NCBI GenBank assembly: GCA_004352715.1
Contig: SCFE01000095.1
Location: 1,464,747 to 1,528,746 of the forward strand
From: Hofstenia miamia
Lineage: Eukaryota > Xenacoelomorpha > Acoela
Reading direction: 5' to 3'
DNA length: 64,000 nt
The notes below the pieces were generated by a model. It was not told where the DNA came from. It ran no database searches and saw only the letters and a program-made list of their open reading frames with translations. Of the stretch, positions 23,334-35,133 are shown piece by piece. Positions within the stretch are counted from its first letter, which is position 1. Every line of letters begins with the position of its first letter. A program made the position numbers and the translations under genes.

Positions 23334-24348
23334 GTAACACGAACTTGTCCTTTGGACGTCCTTAGGCCGCGCGCAAACGATACAACTTTTGTTGAAAAAC
23401 CAATTAAGATAAGAAACCACATTGGAGGAATTCAAAGTATTTCAAAATTATCCTATCACATTGCTCGCTATAATTGGTTTAGCAACGAAAGTTGTATCGT
23501 TTGCGCCCTACTTTAAATCAACGTTTATAGCTGTCCAAAAGACGTCAATATCTGTCCTCATAATGGACTCAAACACGCCATGATTGTGAATAAATAAAGT
23601 ATTGTTTATGATTTTTCAAAACCTTTTCAAATGAAATAAGGTAACTTAATCTGAAAACTTTTACAACCTACGTTGTTATTACTAATAATATATAAACACA
23701 ATTAAACATCGAGTAGTTTCACCTAAAAATTTTGCCACTAATATCATTTATAAAGAAGTACTTAATAGCTTTACTTTTGACACATCTAATTTCACTCTTG
23801 GAAACGTTGAAAATTTTTTATTCCTTGCTATTTTTCTTAAAAATACTAACGTTTCTAAACAAAGTTTAATCATTATTTTTATAATGTCACATAATATTGA
23901 ATAGAAAATTTATGGTTGAATATATTATTCCATTTCTTAAGATAAACATGCATTAATTTTAAACATAAATATTTTGCACAGGTTACACAGGAATGATTTA
24001 TGCAAATATATATTTTGACTTCAACAATACATTAAAATGTAAATATTAATAAAAACTGAATAGACGCATGCTAGTGACATTAATGAAAAGCAACTATATA
24101 AAAAATTTTGCACCTTTACAAATGTGATATTTAAGTGTCAAAATTTCTATTATAAGAGACTTCTTTATAAAAGATAATAATGGTGGTGTTTGTGAAAGAT
24201 ACAAAAAGGTTTGTGGCAAATCATGAATAGCATTTTATTTATTAACAAATCATATAGTTTTTGTGTCCATTATAGGGACAGATATTGACGTCTTTAGGAC
24301 GGCTATAAATGTTGACATAAGAACGTCCAAAAGATAACTTCGTGTTAC
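23334..24348. mobile_element. Long-TIR element with TA duplication, inserted in ORF3 of copy I
   Basis: The inverted ends start GTAACACGAA and extend for about 115 bp with shared blocks GACGTC.ATATCTGTC and ATAATGGAC. TA flanks at 23332-23333 and 24349-24350. The left arm is split by a Harbinger-like MITE. No transposase is present. The TA duplication suggests a Tc1/mariner-type mobiliser. Confidence 0.75.
23367..23511. mobile_element. Small Harbinger-like MITE nested in the TIR element
   Basis: The ends GCGCAAACGATACAACTTT and its inverse (GCGCAAACGATACAACTTT with CGTTG following) are near-perfect 20-bp inverted repeats. TTA precedes the left end and CTA follows the right. The right arm of the host TIR element (about 24310) is uninterrupted and serves as an empty-site comparison. 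Confidence 0.75.
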
Positions 24349-25717
24349 TAGGGTGCCCTGAGCAAACTTGCTTGTGTGACTTATAATTAAAAAATAGTGA
24401 TGTGTAATGCATAACTTCATCTCTTGTCATTAGTTTGGGGGTGGTTGCATCTGCCCAAATCATTGTTATTACTTTGACACGCTTGGTGATATCATAGTCC
24501 CTCATTATCATTTCCACATTATCAATCCATGGAAGATCTCCTATATGGGGATCTAATTTAGCAATTGAATTTTTCACCTTTTCCAACTGTACACTTATCG
24601 GTTGTCCCTTCTTATAAAGATCTACAAAATGTTAATTTGTGGTTGATGAACACCCATTCTGCATTGTCACATTCAAGTAATTTTTTATGAGCTACCTTAT
24701 ACTCCTCTGATTTAATCTACATTTTTGCTGCTACTGTTCACATAATTTTTCACAATTGATGTACTTCTTTGTCACCACGCTGGAAGAATTAATAGGGATC
24801 TTAAATTTGGCAATGACGTACATAGTAGATTAGCGGTCATTACATTATGTTCTACTCGCCCAAGAGGTACCTTCTTCTGCAATCTTGCTGTTCTTACTAC
24901 ATCTTTGTCAGATGTGTCTGCATGCCGTCTTTCAACTACCACTAACTCTCCCATCTCACTTTCTTTAAAGCTCTTGTCTATTGTTGGGACTATTTCATTG
25001 TTGGCCTTTCCTCCATTATTCCTAACTTTTCTAGGTTATCTTCTCTAGTTTTGGGATATATTTCAACAGCCAAGGATGCTAGTAATTCTTCTTCTCAAAA
25101 GAACTGCTCTGTCGTCTTTATTACCTAATCGATGATAGCGATATTTCTTACTTTGCTTAATCTCTGGACCTCACATTCTGTTTCCATAATCTTATTGCAC
25201 AAGCATTGCGGATGATCATAGCTCTTGATGTCAAACAGTATTTCTTTTTTTATTAATAAATCACATTTCTCTACCATATTTCTAAACGTTTTGGCAGAGC
25301 CTACCCCTCTCTTAATCAATAGTTTAGTACACACCACACCAAAAACAGTTGGAAAGTAGTTAACTTTACTTTCACATGTGGCTCCCCACATATAGTTTTT
25401 TAATGTATTGCTAAATATGTTAATATCAGAATGGCAAATGCCAAACTCATTGCTTATAATCATAAGGCTTATTTTGGGCTTTCACCAGTCGCACAAAGAT
25501 TATTTCGAATGTTAATAATTTTTTTATTTTTGTCTGGCAATGTACTGATTGTGACCTTTTGTAGTATCCAATTCTTTGCTTTTCAGGATAAAGGACAAAC
25601 CGCGATTTTCTGAGGACTTAGTGTCGCCATTTTTTCTCTATCTTTTTCCTTTATTAGTAATTTCAACTGAGGTGTCTTAGTAAAAATTATCCCCAGTAGC
25701 CATATTACACCTCTTGC

Positions 25718-25718
<1 letters not shown>

Positions 25719-25757
<39 letters not shown>

Positions 25758-25758
25758 C
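25719..25758. repeat. (TA)n microsatellite inside ORF3 of copy I
   Basis: Uninterrupted TA run with one TATTTATA variant. It separates two ORF3 blocks that are contiguous in copy II. Confidence 0.9.
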
Positions 25759-28077
25759 AGGGATGTTCTCTTCTTTAAGCAATTTATTTTAAAAATTTTT
25801 CTTCTCATTAAGCTAGTAGGCCCATTTAATCTCCATGAGTACCTTCTCGAGCGATGGATGGAAGCACTGTGACGGGGTCACTATTTCTATTTCTGGCCAC
25901 TCACCCTCAAACTGAACCTTACCTTTTAGATTCTTCTACAGGTCTTTAATTTCTGCTAGCATTTCTTGACTTTGTAAAAATGCAAAACTGATATGAAAGT
26001 ATATAATACTCATAATGTTTGTCTCTGGTTTCAACAATTCTAGTGTTTGGGCCTGTATCACAGTGCCCAATATCAATCTTTTGTCCACTATAATTCTGTG
26101 TGTTGGAATCTTCCTACACAATATCAAGTCAGTGTATATTAACTTAGTTATCAAAATGTTAGACTTATATACATTTACGGCCCTATACTTGCTTTTGTAG
26201 ATTATCAAAAAATTTTCCATACAATAGTGTAGCATCTTTACCTCTTCTGGGATCGACTCGACTCTTCCCATTCATATAATATTATCATCAATTGTATGCC
26301 CTATACCTTAGGTATTTTATACGCAATTTCAAACTGCTCCATAACTCCTTACTGTTAAATTTCTCTGATGCAGAGAAAATATACTATCAATAAATTTTTG
26401 AAGTTAACGTTTATACATTCAAATTTAATTCACGCCAATTATTCATAAATTTGCTCAGGTGTCTTAACCAAAAATCCTTGTTATACACTACATGGACAGT
26501 ACTTCACCAATATCAATGTCCTAATCCTCCTAGCATTTTTGAATCATAATATATTATTGTATTAATGCAAGGCCGAATTCCGCATCCATTACTAGAGGAA
26601 TGACCTCAAGAGATCATTCCAGTGTTTTGACATTATACTGTCTCTGTATCTGTGTGGTTTTTTCCTCTGATGACCCTACTCTGATATGTTCTGTAGACAT
26701 GCTTAGAGCTATGAAATAAAGACTTACTGTCTCGTTCTCCAATTTCAATATTTTAGCTTTTCTGTCCTCTGTTTTCTGTGAGTGAGCCATAGATAAAAAG
26801 GAAATCCTGCCAAACTAATACTTTGACTACAAGAAGATATGAGTCTCCTCTCAGAGTTGGTGGATTCAATCATTGTTGACGCTCCTTGAAAATCATCTGG
26901 TGATTGAGCTATGAGTCAACCTGATGGCCAAGACTCAATTGGTGAAATCGTGGACCCCTGCTGCCTTTCCTCCTCACCACGTCTGGATATGAGTCTCCAT
27001 GGTGCTGTTGAGGATTGTGCACTGTGTGCACGTCATTCCATTCTTCTCTTCACTCTCGTTCTTACTTGGCCGGCATGCGATTTCTCCTGTGATTGAGTAT
27101 TCATTACTAAATAAATATATTAGATTCAGACGCCGTACATTGGGATCTCACACTTTCCAGTTAGGAGCCTCTGTTTGAGGCAGTTCACACTCCCCAGTTT
27201 TCTCCTAATTAGGCAGATGATAATCATAATCCTCATAAAAATCTTCCTCATCAATATTGATCAAGTTATTGAATTTATAACAATCATTAGTATTATTTAT
27301 TAGTGTAAATTCCTCATTGTCATCAACAACAACCGTGTCTATATCTTTGATAGCATGCTTTAACATCTGGAAGTGAACCTTCCTACCATTATTAAGAATA
27401 TAACTATTATGGTCTAAAACTCTTTTGATAACATATGGACCCGCCCATTTAAGGGGATAATTTTCTAATTTTTTTTCATCTGTAACCGGGAATGATGAAT
27501 AAACAAAAACAGTATCACCTTTTTATGAGGCGCTTCATAAATTTTCTTATTAAAAGCTTGCTGTTGCCATACAGCCAACATTTTAGTGTTATGACAAATT
27601 ATTAAGTGTATTTATTGCCAATATTTTATTATCATACTTACATGGAATTAATTCAGTATAATCTGCAAACATCATTGAGATTGGTGTTTCAGCTTCCCTG
27701 CTAAATATAGCTTTGAATGATGTTACTCCTGTTGTATTATGTACCAATGTGTTATTAAAAATATTCAACCATTTCAACTACTCTTTTCATTTGCTTCCTG
27801 GCAGCTCGAGATAATGCTGTCCAAATCAATTTAATCAAGGTATGGTTCAACCTTTCAATTAATCAATTTGCTTGTGAATGGTACACTGTGGTGGCTGCAT
27901 GTAGTATTTCCAGCTGCTTAGTCATTTCACTCATCAAACTGCTTCCGAACTGTGGTCCCCAATCTGAAATAAGTTTCCGCATGGGACCAAACATTAGAAT
28001 CCATTCTTTTATAACATGTTCTTTCACTGACTCAGCCGTTGTGCTGCTCATCAGAATTACTCAGGTACATTTTTAAA

Positions 28078-28173
28078 ATGATCCATCATGACTAGGAGAT
28101 ATTGATAGCCATCGTCATCCTTTGCATGATCCATCATGACTAGGAGATATTGATAGCCATCGTCATCCTTTGC
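28078..28173. repeat. Perfect 48-bp tandem duplication in integrase
   Basis: 28078-28125 equals 28126-28173 base for base. The length keeps the reading frame and doubles a 16-residue segment (DDDGYQYLLVMMDH plus two residues). Absence of differences means it is either recent or an assembly slip. Confidence 0.95.
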
Positions 28174-28307
28174 CAACTGTTCAAAATCTATGTGCACTAC
28201 CTTGTTTGGCAATTTAGCTGTCATGCTCTCCAGCTCTGCTCTCTGTTCGAGAAAGTGGTGGTCACTTTTTAACAGACATGTTTCACATTTATCTATCACA
28301 TCTAATA

Positions 28308-28680
28308 TAGGGTGACTCAAAAAAAATGTCCGTTTGGTAGGCAAAAATGATTCAAAAATCAAATAATAATGAAACATTATATTTCCTATAGGTATCACAA
28401 CAAATTACATAACATAATCACCATTAGCGTTAATTACAGATGTACAATGATCCATTAAGTTATGCATCTCTTTCACCAGTTTTTCTTGAGTTAAAGTGAC
28501 AATGAAGTCTTTCAGGAAATCACGAATATCATCCACTGAATCAAAGTCGTGTTTTAATCGACTGCTTTCCATATTCCGAAAGATATATCTGTCTGCTAAA
28601 TTCAGATCTGGGGAGTAGGCCGGTTGTTTTAATAGGGTAATTCCTGTTCTTTCCATAAAAGACGTTGTCAAAAGCGAAAC
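28308..28680 (-). pseudogene. Tc1/mariner-superfamily transposase C-terminus, inserted in integrase of copy I
   Basis: Read on -, the fragment contains KQPAYSPDLNLADRYIF, the conserved block around the second/third catalytic acidic residues of the IS630-Tc1-mariner DDE/D fold, followed by SVDDIRDFL and a C-terminal helix. Its terminal repeat starts TAGGGTGACTCAAAAAAAAT next to TA at 28306-28307, splitting the integrase zinc finger. The other end is cut at an ambiguous base (28681), where the sequence changes abruptly. The terminal repeat resembles that of the N-terminal fragment at 38939, so both probably belong to related families. Confidence 0.8.
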
Positions 28681-28681
28681 N

Positions 28682-29590
28682 CACAACTAGGCAACTTCAC
28701 CTCCTTAAGATAGCATTACTCAAGTTAAAATTGTTAGTGGCAAATTCACCCCACGATAGTGCTATATTCGAAGGGCAATAGAGAGTTTGAACTAAAAATT
28801 TGGTTGAGTAATACCATATCTATGGCATGAAATATAGACAAATGCCTTTAAAAAGTGGCGAACTCACCCGTTTTACGGTATATATTCTTTAGAAATTTGG
28901 TCATAATTTTGGAAATATTAAATTCAAATTAAACATTTCAATTTTGAGTAGAATTAGAAAAAATTTTTTGATGCAACATAAACTAAAGAGGGGTTTTACA
29001 AATTTTCAAACAATTGTAAGTTGGTGATAACATTTTGCATAAATTGTTCTTACATTGCTTTGAGTAGGTGTAATTAAAATTTTTTTGTAAATTGATAATT
29101 TTCCATTTTCAACAAATTATAATATGGTAATATAATTTCTTGGTTTTCATGTACTTAGCGCCAAATATAAGTATAAATACATACATATTTTCCTTCTTTA
29201 GCTGTTATTAAGTAATAATTAAATTTCATTGAGTTTTGGTTAAAATTCAACGTGTAACGTGTTCATTGCAAATTCAACCAAAATTCAACGTTGCGACAAC
29301 CAAAAATGTTTATTTGAAATTCCAATATAGATTTTATATTGTAATGAAGATGCGCCAAAATTCTGGTAACAGAAAAACGCTATAGTGACATATAGTTCAC
29401 GAGAATTCCATCTGGCCTTGTGTAAATTTGGTAGTTTCTTGTAGTTTATTGGGCGCCAATATATAAAGCTCTTTTTTTTGGATAATATGATATGCATGTT
29501 CATATAAAAAGAATAATCTGTTCATCCACAGTTCCTCATTATGTTATAATACACCTTACTGACTAGAATTGACATATCGTTACCCAACTT
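28682..29590. other. Insertion of unknown type within gypsy copy I
   Basis: AT-rich non-coding DNA between the linker and integrase of copy I. Positions 29175-29315 match 9183-9340 in inverted orientation (shared block AACGTGTTCATT.CAAATTCAACC). It starts at the single ambiguous base 28681, so the left junction may be an assembly join. Confidence 0.5.
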
Positions 29591-30356
29591 AGCAATCAAT
29601 TGCAAGAAGATTCCTGCGTTATTTGTTGAAATGTAGTTTTTGAGTATTAGTAAACAAGCTGTTGCTCTTTGGAAATTTGGTGGGCGCTCAGGTGAAGATG
29701 CTTTTGAGCAATCAATATACCCTCACTCATGGATACCTCTTATTAGATTTTGTTTGAAATATTCGGGTGTGACCAGCCGATTGTTTGTGCTCTTCACGTA
29801 CAGCAATCCACCTTTGTTCACTTTCCAATTATACTTCTTGAAGTATTGCAAAGCCAACTGGGTAACGTTCACAGTGTGTTCCTTCACTTTGCACATTTTT
29901 TACTCAAGATCTTGTCATCACATTGTTTTGCAGCAATATCCTTTTCAGTTATATCCTCCTTAATAACAATTGGCAGCAGCGCGTGCCCCTGTCAATCAGC
30001 ATTAATCTTTGATAACAACTCATGGTAAGTGTTTGGTATGAAATAAAATCTACTCGTAACTTGGCAATGCCGTCCAGTAGTTGGCATATGTGTGGAGTCG
30101 TCCTTTTTGGTGTGTGATGGAGAAGTGAAAATCATTAAATCCACCTAACAACTATGTTCAAGCAGAACCCAAAAAGCTTCTTGAACCAGGTCCAAGATGA
30201 TGTTATCAGTCCTTGCTTGAAAATGTTTCCGTAACAGGAAATAGAGGAATTTCCATAATGAATCGACTAATGCGAACATTTTAGTATTTGTTGCTCCATA
30301 ATTCTCCTCTGATGACTGTAGTTTCTGGCTAAAGTACTGCACGGGTAACTATTCCC

Positions 30357-31139
30357 NNNNNNNNNNNNNNNNNNNNNNNNNNNNNNNNNNNNNNNNNNNN
30401 NNNNNNNNNNNNNNNNNNNNNNNNNNNNNNNNNNNNNNNNNNNNNNNNNNNNNNNNNNNNNNNNNNNNNNNNNNNNNNNNNNNNNNNNNNNNNNNNNNNN
30501 NNNNNNNNNNNNNNNNNNNNNNNNNNNNNNNNNNNNNNNNNNNNNNNNNNNNNNNNNNNNNNNNNNNNNNNNNNNNNNNNNNNNNNNNNNNNNNNNNNNN
30601 NNNNNNNNNNNNNNNNNNNNNNNNNNNNNNNNNNNNNNNNNNNNNNNNNNNNNNNNNNNNNNNNNNNNNNNNNNNNNNNNNNNNNNNNNNNNNNNNNNNN
30701 NNNNNNNNNNNNNNNNNNNNNNNNNNNNNNNNNNNNNNNNNNNNNNNNNNNNNNNNNNNNNNNNNNNNNNNNNNNNNNNNNNNNNNNNNNNNNNNNNNNN
30801 NNNNNNNNNNNNNNNNNNNNNNNNNNNNNNNNNNNNNNNNNNNNNNNNNNNNNNNNNNNNNNNNNNNNNNNNNNNNNNNNNNNNNNNNNNNNNNNNNNNN
30901 NNNNNNNNNNNNNNNNNNNNNNNNNNNNNNNNNNNNNNNNNNNNNNNNNNNNNNNNNNNNNNNNNNNNNNNNNNNNNNNNNNNNNNNNNNNNNNNNNNNN
31001 NNNNNNNNNNNNNNNNNNNNNNNNNNNNNNNNNNNNNNNNNNNNNNNNNNNNNNNNNNNNNNNNNNNNNNNNNNNNNNNNNNNNNNNNNNNNNNNNNNNN
31101 NNNNNNNNNNNNNNNNNNNNNNNNNNNNNNNNNNNNNNN
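30357..31139. other. Assembly gap, 783 N
   Basis: The gap removes the 5' part of gypsy copy I on the - strand and the start of a TATC/TA microsatellite on the right. Confidence 0.99.
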
Positions 31140-31159
31140 ATATATCTATCTATCTATCT

Positions 31160-31190
<31 letters not shown>
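31140..31190. repeat. (TATC)n/(TA)n microsatellite, left flank
   Basis: TATC units followed by TA units. The mirror arrangement occurs at 31893-31945 on the other side of the element. Confidence 0.95.
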
Positions 31191-31194
<4 letters not shown>

Positions 31195-31892
31195 CATGTA
31201 GCCCCACCAGTGGACCACTGGTGGAGAAGTAGTGGCAATTGCAGGCACTCATAGCCAACAGTGGACCACTAATGGACCACTAGTGACATCCCATTTAGTT
31301 TTAATCATAAATAATATATGAGCTAATGTTTGCAAGTAAAATATTATTAATTATTATGCTTCTTAGATCTCATAAATATATAAAATTGATTGTGCAGAAT
31401 GAAATTTTAAAATAATTTAATCATGGTTATTCCCGTACTTTGAAATTTATGTCTATATGAGAATTTTAAATTGGGCAAAAATTATTTGTAATTATCAGAA
31501 AAATTACTCTTTAAAATTTGCAATTTCTTCTGAAATTGAAAATTAAATTTAAATTGGGCATTTTTATATGCTTGTTGATTTTTTTATAATTAAGAAATTA
31601 ATTCTAATTCCCATTACCAAATCACAATCAATGTAAATGCTAAGCTTTTGTGCATTTCCTTCAACCTGTTTTGGGCTGGTGTTGGTTTAAACTGCAATGT
31701 TTAAACTATTTATCAATGTAAACGTTTGATAATATGTTACCCATAGAACATTGCTCTAATGCTAAATACTGCTTTTGCCATCAGTGAGCCAAAGGTCGCC
31801 CATTTAGCCACCAGTTAGCCACTGGTGCATGGGTGGCCAAATCCCATCCGGTGGCCCACTGTTTTTGCCACCGGTGGTTAGCTACGTGGGTA
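31191..31892. mobile_element. CCACTGGTGG-rich TIR element between mirrored microsatellites
   Basis: Left end TACCCATGTAGC and inverted right end TACCCACGTAGC. Variants of CCACTGGTGG and CCACTAGTGG occur repeatedly in the first ~100 bp and last ~120 bp, giving strong hairpin potential. The middle (31300-31740) is AT-rich and non-coding. TA lies at the borders. The TACCCA start is shared with the MITE at 845-1624, so a common mobiliser is possible. Confidence 0.75.
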
Positions 31893-31909
31893 TATATATA
31901 TATATATAT

Positions 31910-31944
<35 letters not shown>

Positions 31945-31945
31945 T
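31893..31945. repeat. (TA)n/(GATA)n microsatellite, right flank
   Basis: TA units followed by about nine GATA units; a mirror image of the left flank. Confidence 0.95.
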
Positions 31946-33855
31946 ACATGTATATTAATTCCTGTTATGAATTTGAAGAAACATAAGACTTTATTTTTTA
32001 AAATGCTATTCTACCCAACCAAGTTGATAGTAGTGCATCTAAATCTAAATCGGAGACTGCATCGTCCCTTGATTAAATTGCAACCTAATCTATATCCTTC
32101 AGAACACTGTTGAAAATAAAGTGTTGCATTGTGGTGTAAACCGTTTGCCTGGTGAACAGCTCACAGTGTGAATTCAGGAGTCTTGTTTGCTATTTATAAC
32201 TTCACCCTTAATCATATCTTAGGGACGCCACTAAAGTTCCATTCTTATTGGTTGTCAGTAAATAATGTCATTTACATTCAAATATATGTACGTGCATGCG
32301 CAACACAGTGTGAAGACATTTAATGCGACGTTTTCATGTTTGAGTTGATGATATACTTTGACTAAAATTATAATAAAATGTAAAATATAGTCACCAAATT
32401 TACCATGACCTACTATATAAACGGCGGTATATCTCACAGTACACATTGTCTTAAAGGAGAACACTGTTTGATAATTTCGAGTTGGTGATTATACTTCTAT
32501 ATATTGCATAAAGTATTGAAACTTCTTTTCTAGTTGGCGCAATACAATCCCTTCAGATGAGTTACACTATGCTTATGCATGCTGTTTGCTCAACGTTGAT
32601 GTCTTCTTCTATAACACGGATCTCACGTGTGCTTGAAAATCACATTTTCGTGCTCAGCAATTGGGACCAGTTCTAAGCCAAATGAGTCCAGAACGGCTCG
32701 GAAATCAACAAAATTTTATAATTTTTTTTGGTGCTAGCAATCGAGACTCAGCATAATTCCTTATCAATTTTTAGATATTAGAAATTAACCTTGTAAAATG
32801 CCCTTTCTAATGCGAAATAAATATTGTCCCATCACTGTCAGATTATATTGAAGTCTGCCCAAAAACGAATATTTTTTAGTGAATTTTTATAGCACACTTT
32901 ACAATAAAATTTATTATTTTAACAGACGCATTACATAGTAATGTAACAACCAATTGATTTATGCAACAATGAAATGGAACGAAAAAATTTAATGGGACGA
33001 GATAGACAATGTCAGAAGAATCTCGTCAGATGTTTTTTGCAAGAGCATTACACAAAATCCTTAAGCACAATTTATAAACATTTTTTGAGCATTGAACAAT
33101 CGGTTTTTAACCGATCGAACCGCAAAACAAGAAAAGAGGCACTCCAATACATACTGTATGTATATCAGTGGAGGTCCGTGACATTGAAAATTTACTGAGA
33201 CCAGCTGAAATTTTTAATTTTAAGGAATTTTAAAAGACTATGCAATATTATTGCAATATAATAAAAATGAGTTATTTTAAGTAAAACTTAAAACGCAGCT
33301 GATTTACTGTTAAAACAACTGATTCATAGTGTTTGTAATCCGGGAATTTTCAAAATTTTTTAGGTATTCATTCCTGGATTTTTTGAACAAGAGTCCAGAA
33401 TTTTCTCGGAACTAAGGATAGTAAAAATTGCAACTGATAGGCTAATTGTTTTATTTATTACATGTTATTTGGTGTGTACATCTGGAGCGTACAATTAAGT
33501 ACTACAATATTTTAACAGTTCTAAGTAATGTCCAATCTGTTAAATTCCAGTATTCTCTGGAAAGAAAAATAATTTTAGGATATTTTTGAAAATGGAAGTA
33601 TTGAATTAAACCTTAAAATATGAATGTGTATGCGCATAATTGTTCCAATTTTCTACAACAATTTGAATGAGCTTAAAAACTGAAGCTTGTAAATGTTCAT
33701 AATTTATGGTTAAAAGGACAAGACCAGAGATATATTTTATTGTTTGCTCCTTAACACTACTGCTACTAACAAAATAACAATGTTTCTTCTGCATTTGATT
33801 GTAATTGTGCCTATATAAACATAAAGTATATTTAGATATTCAGAAAAAAACAATA
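31946..33855. other. Non-coding stretch upstream of the MFS gene
   Basis: No supported exon or repeat is recognised by eye. A TATATAA box at 33811-33817 lies about 40 bases before the start codon of the MFS gene and could be its core promoter, which would make the leader very short. Confidence 0.35.
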
Positions 33856-35133
33856 ATGATTAAAACCAAGTGTATGTTGACAGCTTCTCTTTTGATAAAT
33901 TTAACTATTTTTGGCTGCGATAATATGAATGCAAGTATAATAGCACCTTTCTTCCCGCTGGCTGCATTAAAGAAAGGTGTAAGCGTAGCTTGGATAGGAA
34001 CTATTTTTGGTATTTCTAATGCTTCTCTATTATTTATTTCAGTAATTATCCCATTTATTGTCAGTACTAAAAACAGTTCTATTCTGTACAAAGTTGCAAT
34101 TATATTTTCTGCTTTGTCTATATTTTCATTTGGATTTTTAATCAAGATCAATAATTTGGATATTTACATATTAGTGTGCTTGTTAAACAGAGTTGTCATC
34201 GGATTTTCTATTGGATTTATTCATTCTTGTGCAGTTCCAATCATTACCAATACTTACTCCAAAAGATCAGCTTTTATTATCTCATGTATGCACGGAATTC
34301 AAGGCCTTGGTATGGCTCTTGGCCCGTGTATTGGAGGATTTCTTTATCAAATTGGTGGATATGCCTTTTCTTTTGCTATCGTTGGAACAATCGAGTTAGT
34401 TCTTGCAATTATCTCTACATTAATTACACCATCTTTAAATGCAAAGGACAGTGTCGAAGAAAGTAATGAATTGCGTTTTCCTAAAATTCATCTGCATTAA
34501 TACTTAATCCAATTAATCAGATTCGTTTTACTGAGTCTTCCGTATTTTAATCTTTTGGTTTACAACTCATTTAGAGATGCAACTCTTGCTTTGGTTTTAA
34601 AAGAAATGTTTGACTTGAATGAAGACAGAAATTTTTTTCTGTTTTCTGCTTATGGTATTTTCTCCACTTTAACGACTACGACTCCTCTGTCGGCTGTCTT
34701 TATTCATAATGGTTTTGGATTAATTGTTTATCTTGTTTCACAGGCTATTATTTGTCTTGTCTTGCTTGGATTGTGTGTTCTAAAATTTTCAATTTTTAAT
34801 GCAGTGAACTTTGTTTACATCATACTAATATTAAATGGCTTTGGAAACCCACCGCTTATATCTGCTTCATTTCTAGTCCTAGAAAAAGATCTGGAATCGT
34901 GGTATCAACGATCAATTAGTTCTGTCAGAATAAAGGTCGCTGCGTGGATGGGCTGCATCAGAAGCATAGGTAGATTGTTTGGCTCAGTAGTTCTTGGGGG
35001 ATTGCTATGTGAACATTTCAGCTTTCACCAATGTTGTTTGGGATTATTCATTTTCAATATTTCCATTCTATTATTAACAGCAGGAATTCTTAACAGAAAG
35101 ACATTTACACTAGTTTATTATAGAACCAACTGA
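33856..35133 (+). pseudogene. MFS transporter (SLC18B1/vesicular amine transporter-like), one in-frame stop
   Basis: A single uninterrupted frame of 425 codons except for one TAA at 34498-34500. The ATG at 33856 is chosen because upstream codons come from a TTG start with no conserved look. The N-half (about 214 codons) has six hydrophobic segments, beginning SLLINLTIFG, and carries the MFS family signature GIQGLGMALGPCIGGFLY in the fifth helix. The C-half (about 210 codons, from 34501) supplies helices 7-12. Length and two 6-helix halves fit the major facilitator superfamily; the GLG..LGP.IGGFLY pattern fits the SLC18/SLC18B1 group, whose members move polyamines or monoamines with proton exchange. 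The stop lies in the central loop right before helix 7, with frame and hydrophobicity preserved on both sides. It may be a young pseudogene, a sequencing error, or a readthrough site. Absence of introns suggests a retrocopy or an intron-poor family. Confidence 0.75.

Larger units (their letters stand above)
22975..26765 (-). pseudogene. ORF3 (gag-like or accessory ORF) of gypsy copy I, downstream of integrase
   Basis: Read on -, decayed coding blocks run from about 26765 to 24353 and resume at about 23330-22990. Blocks alignable by eye to copy II include LKLENETV (cf. LKIDGETL), EWPEIEI (cf. QWPEINI), a MEI..AY helix and the shared motif YMWGAT (about 25400). Near 24590-24480 is a capsid-like stretch (DLPWIDNVEMIMRDYDIT), reminiscent of the start of gypsy capsid domains. 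A (TA)n run at 25719-25758, several frame breaks and a 1-kb TIR element (23334-24348) interrupt it. No membrane segment or Cys-rich envelope region is seen. Its function is not known; it may be Gag in a non-standard place or a separate accessory protein. Confidence 0.55.
27120..30356 (-). pseudogene. Ty3/gypsy pol of copy I (RNase H, integrase), truncated
   Basis: Read on -, the order is RNase H (30356-30145; motif YFSQKLQSSEENYGATNTK), linker (about 30028-29600), an unrelated insertion (about 28682-29590), a mariner fragment (28308-28680), integrase zinc finger and core (28307-27780) and an integrase C-terminal SH3/chromo-like domain (about 27520-27300; PLKWAGPYVIKRVL). The catalytic core keeps the first Asp in VVHIDF, the second in SDWGPQF and the Glu in IERLNHT, but a stop precedes the last motif. 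A perfect 48-bp tandem duplication repeats 16 residues near the first Asp. Reverse transcriptase and protease would lie in or past the gap at 30357. RNase H-before-integrase order is canonical for Ty3/gypsy. Confidence 0.85.

Noticed and set aside
22975-26765. ORF3 as an envelope gene (errantivirus-like)
   Set aside because: No signal peptide, transmembrane segment or Cys-rich ectodomain was visible; position alone would be the only support.
33840-34151. 103-residue antisense ORF over the MFS gene
   Set aside because: Shadow of the transporter codons on the opposite strand.
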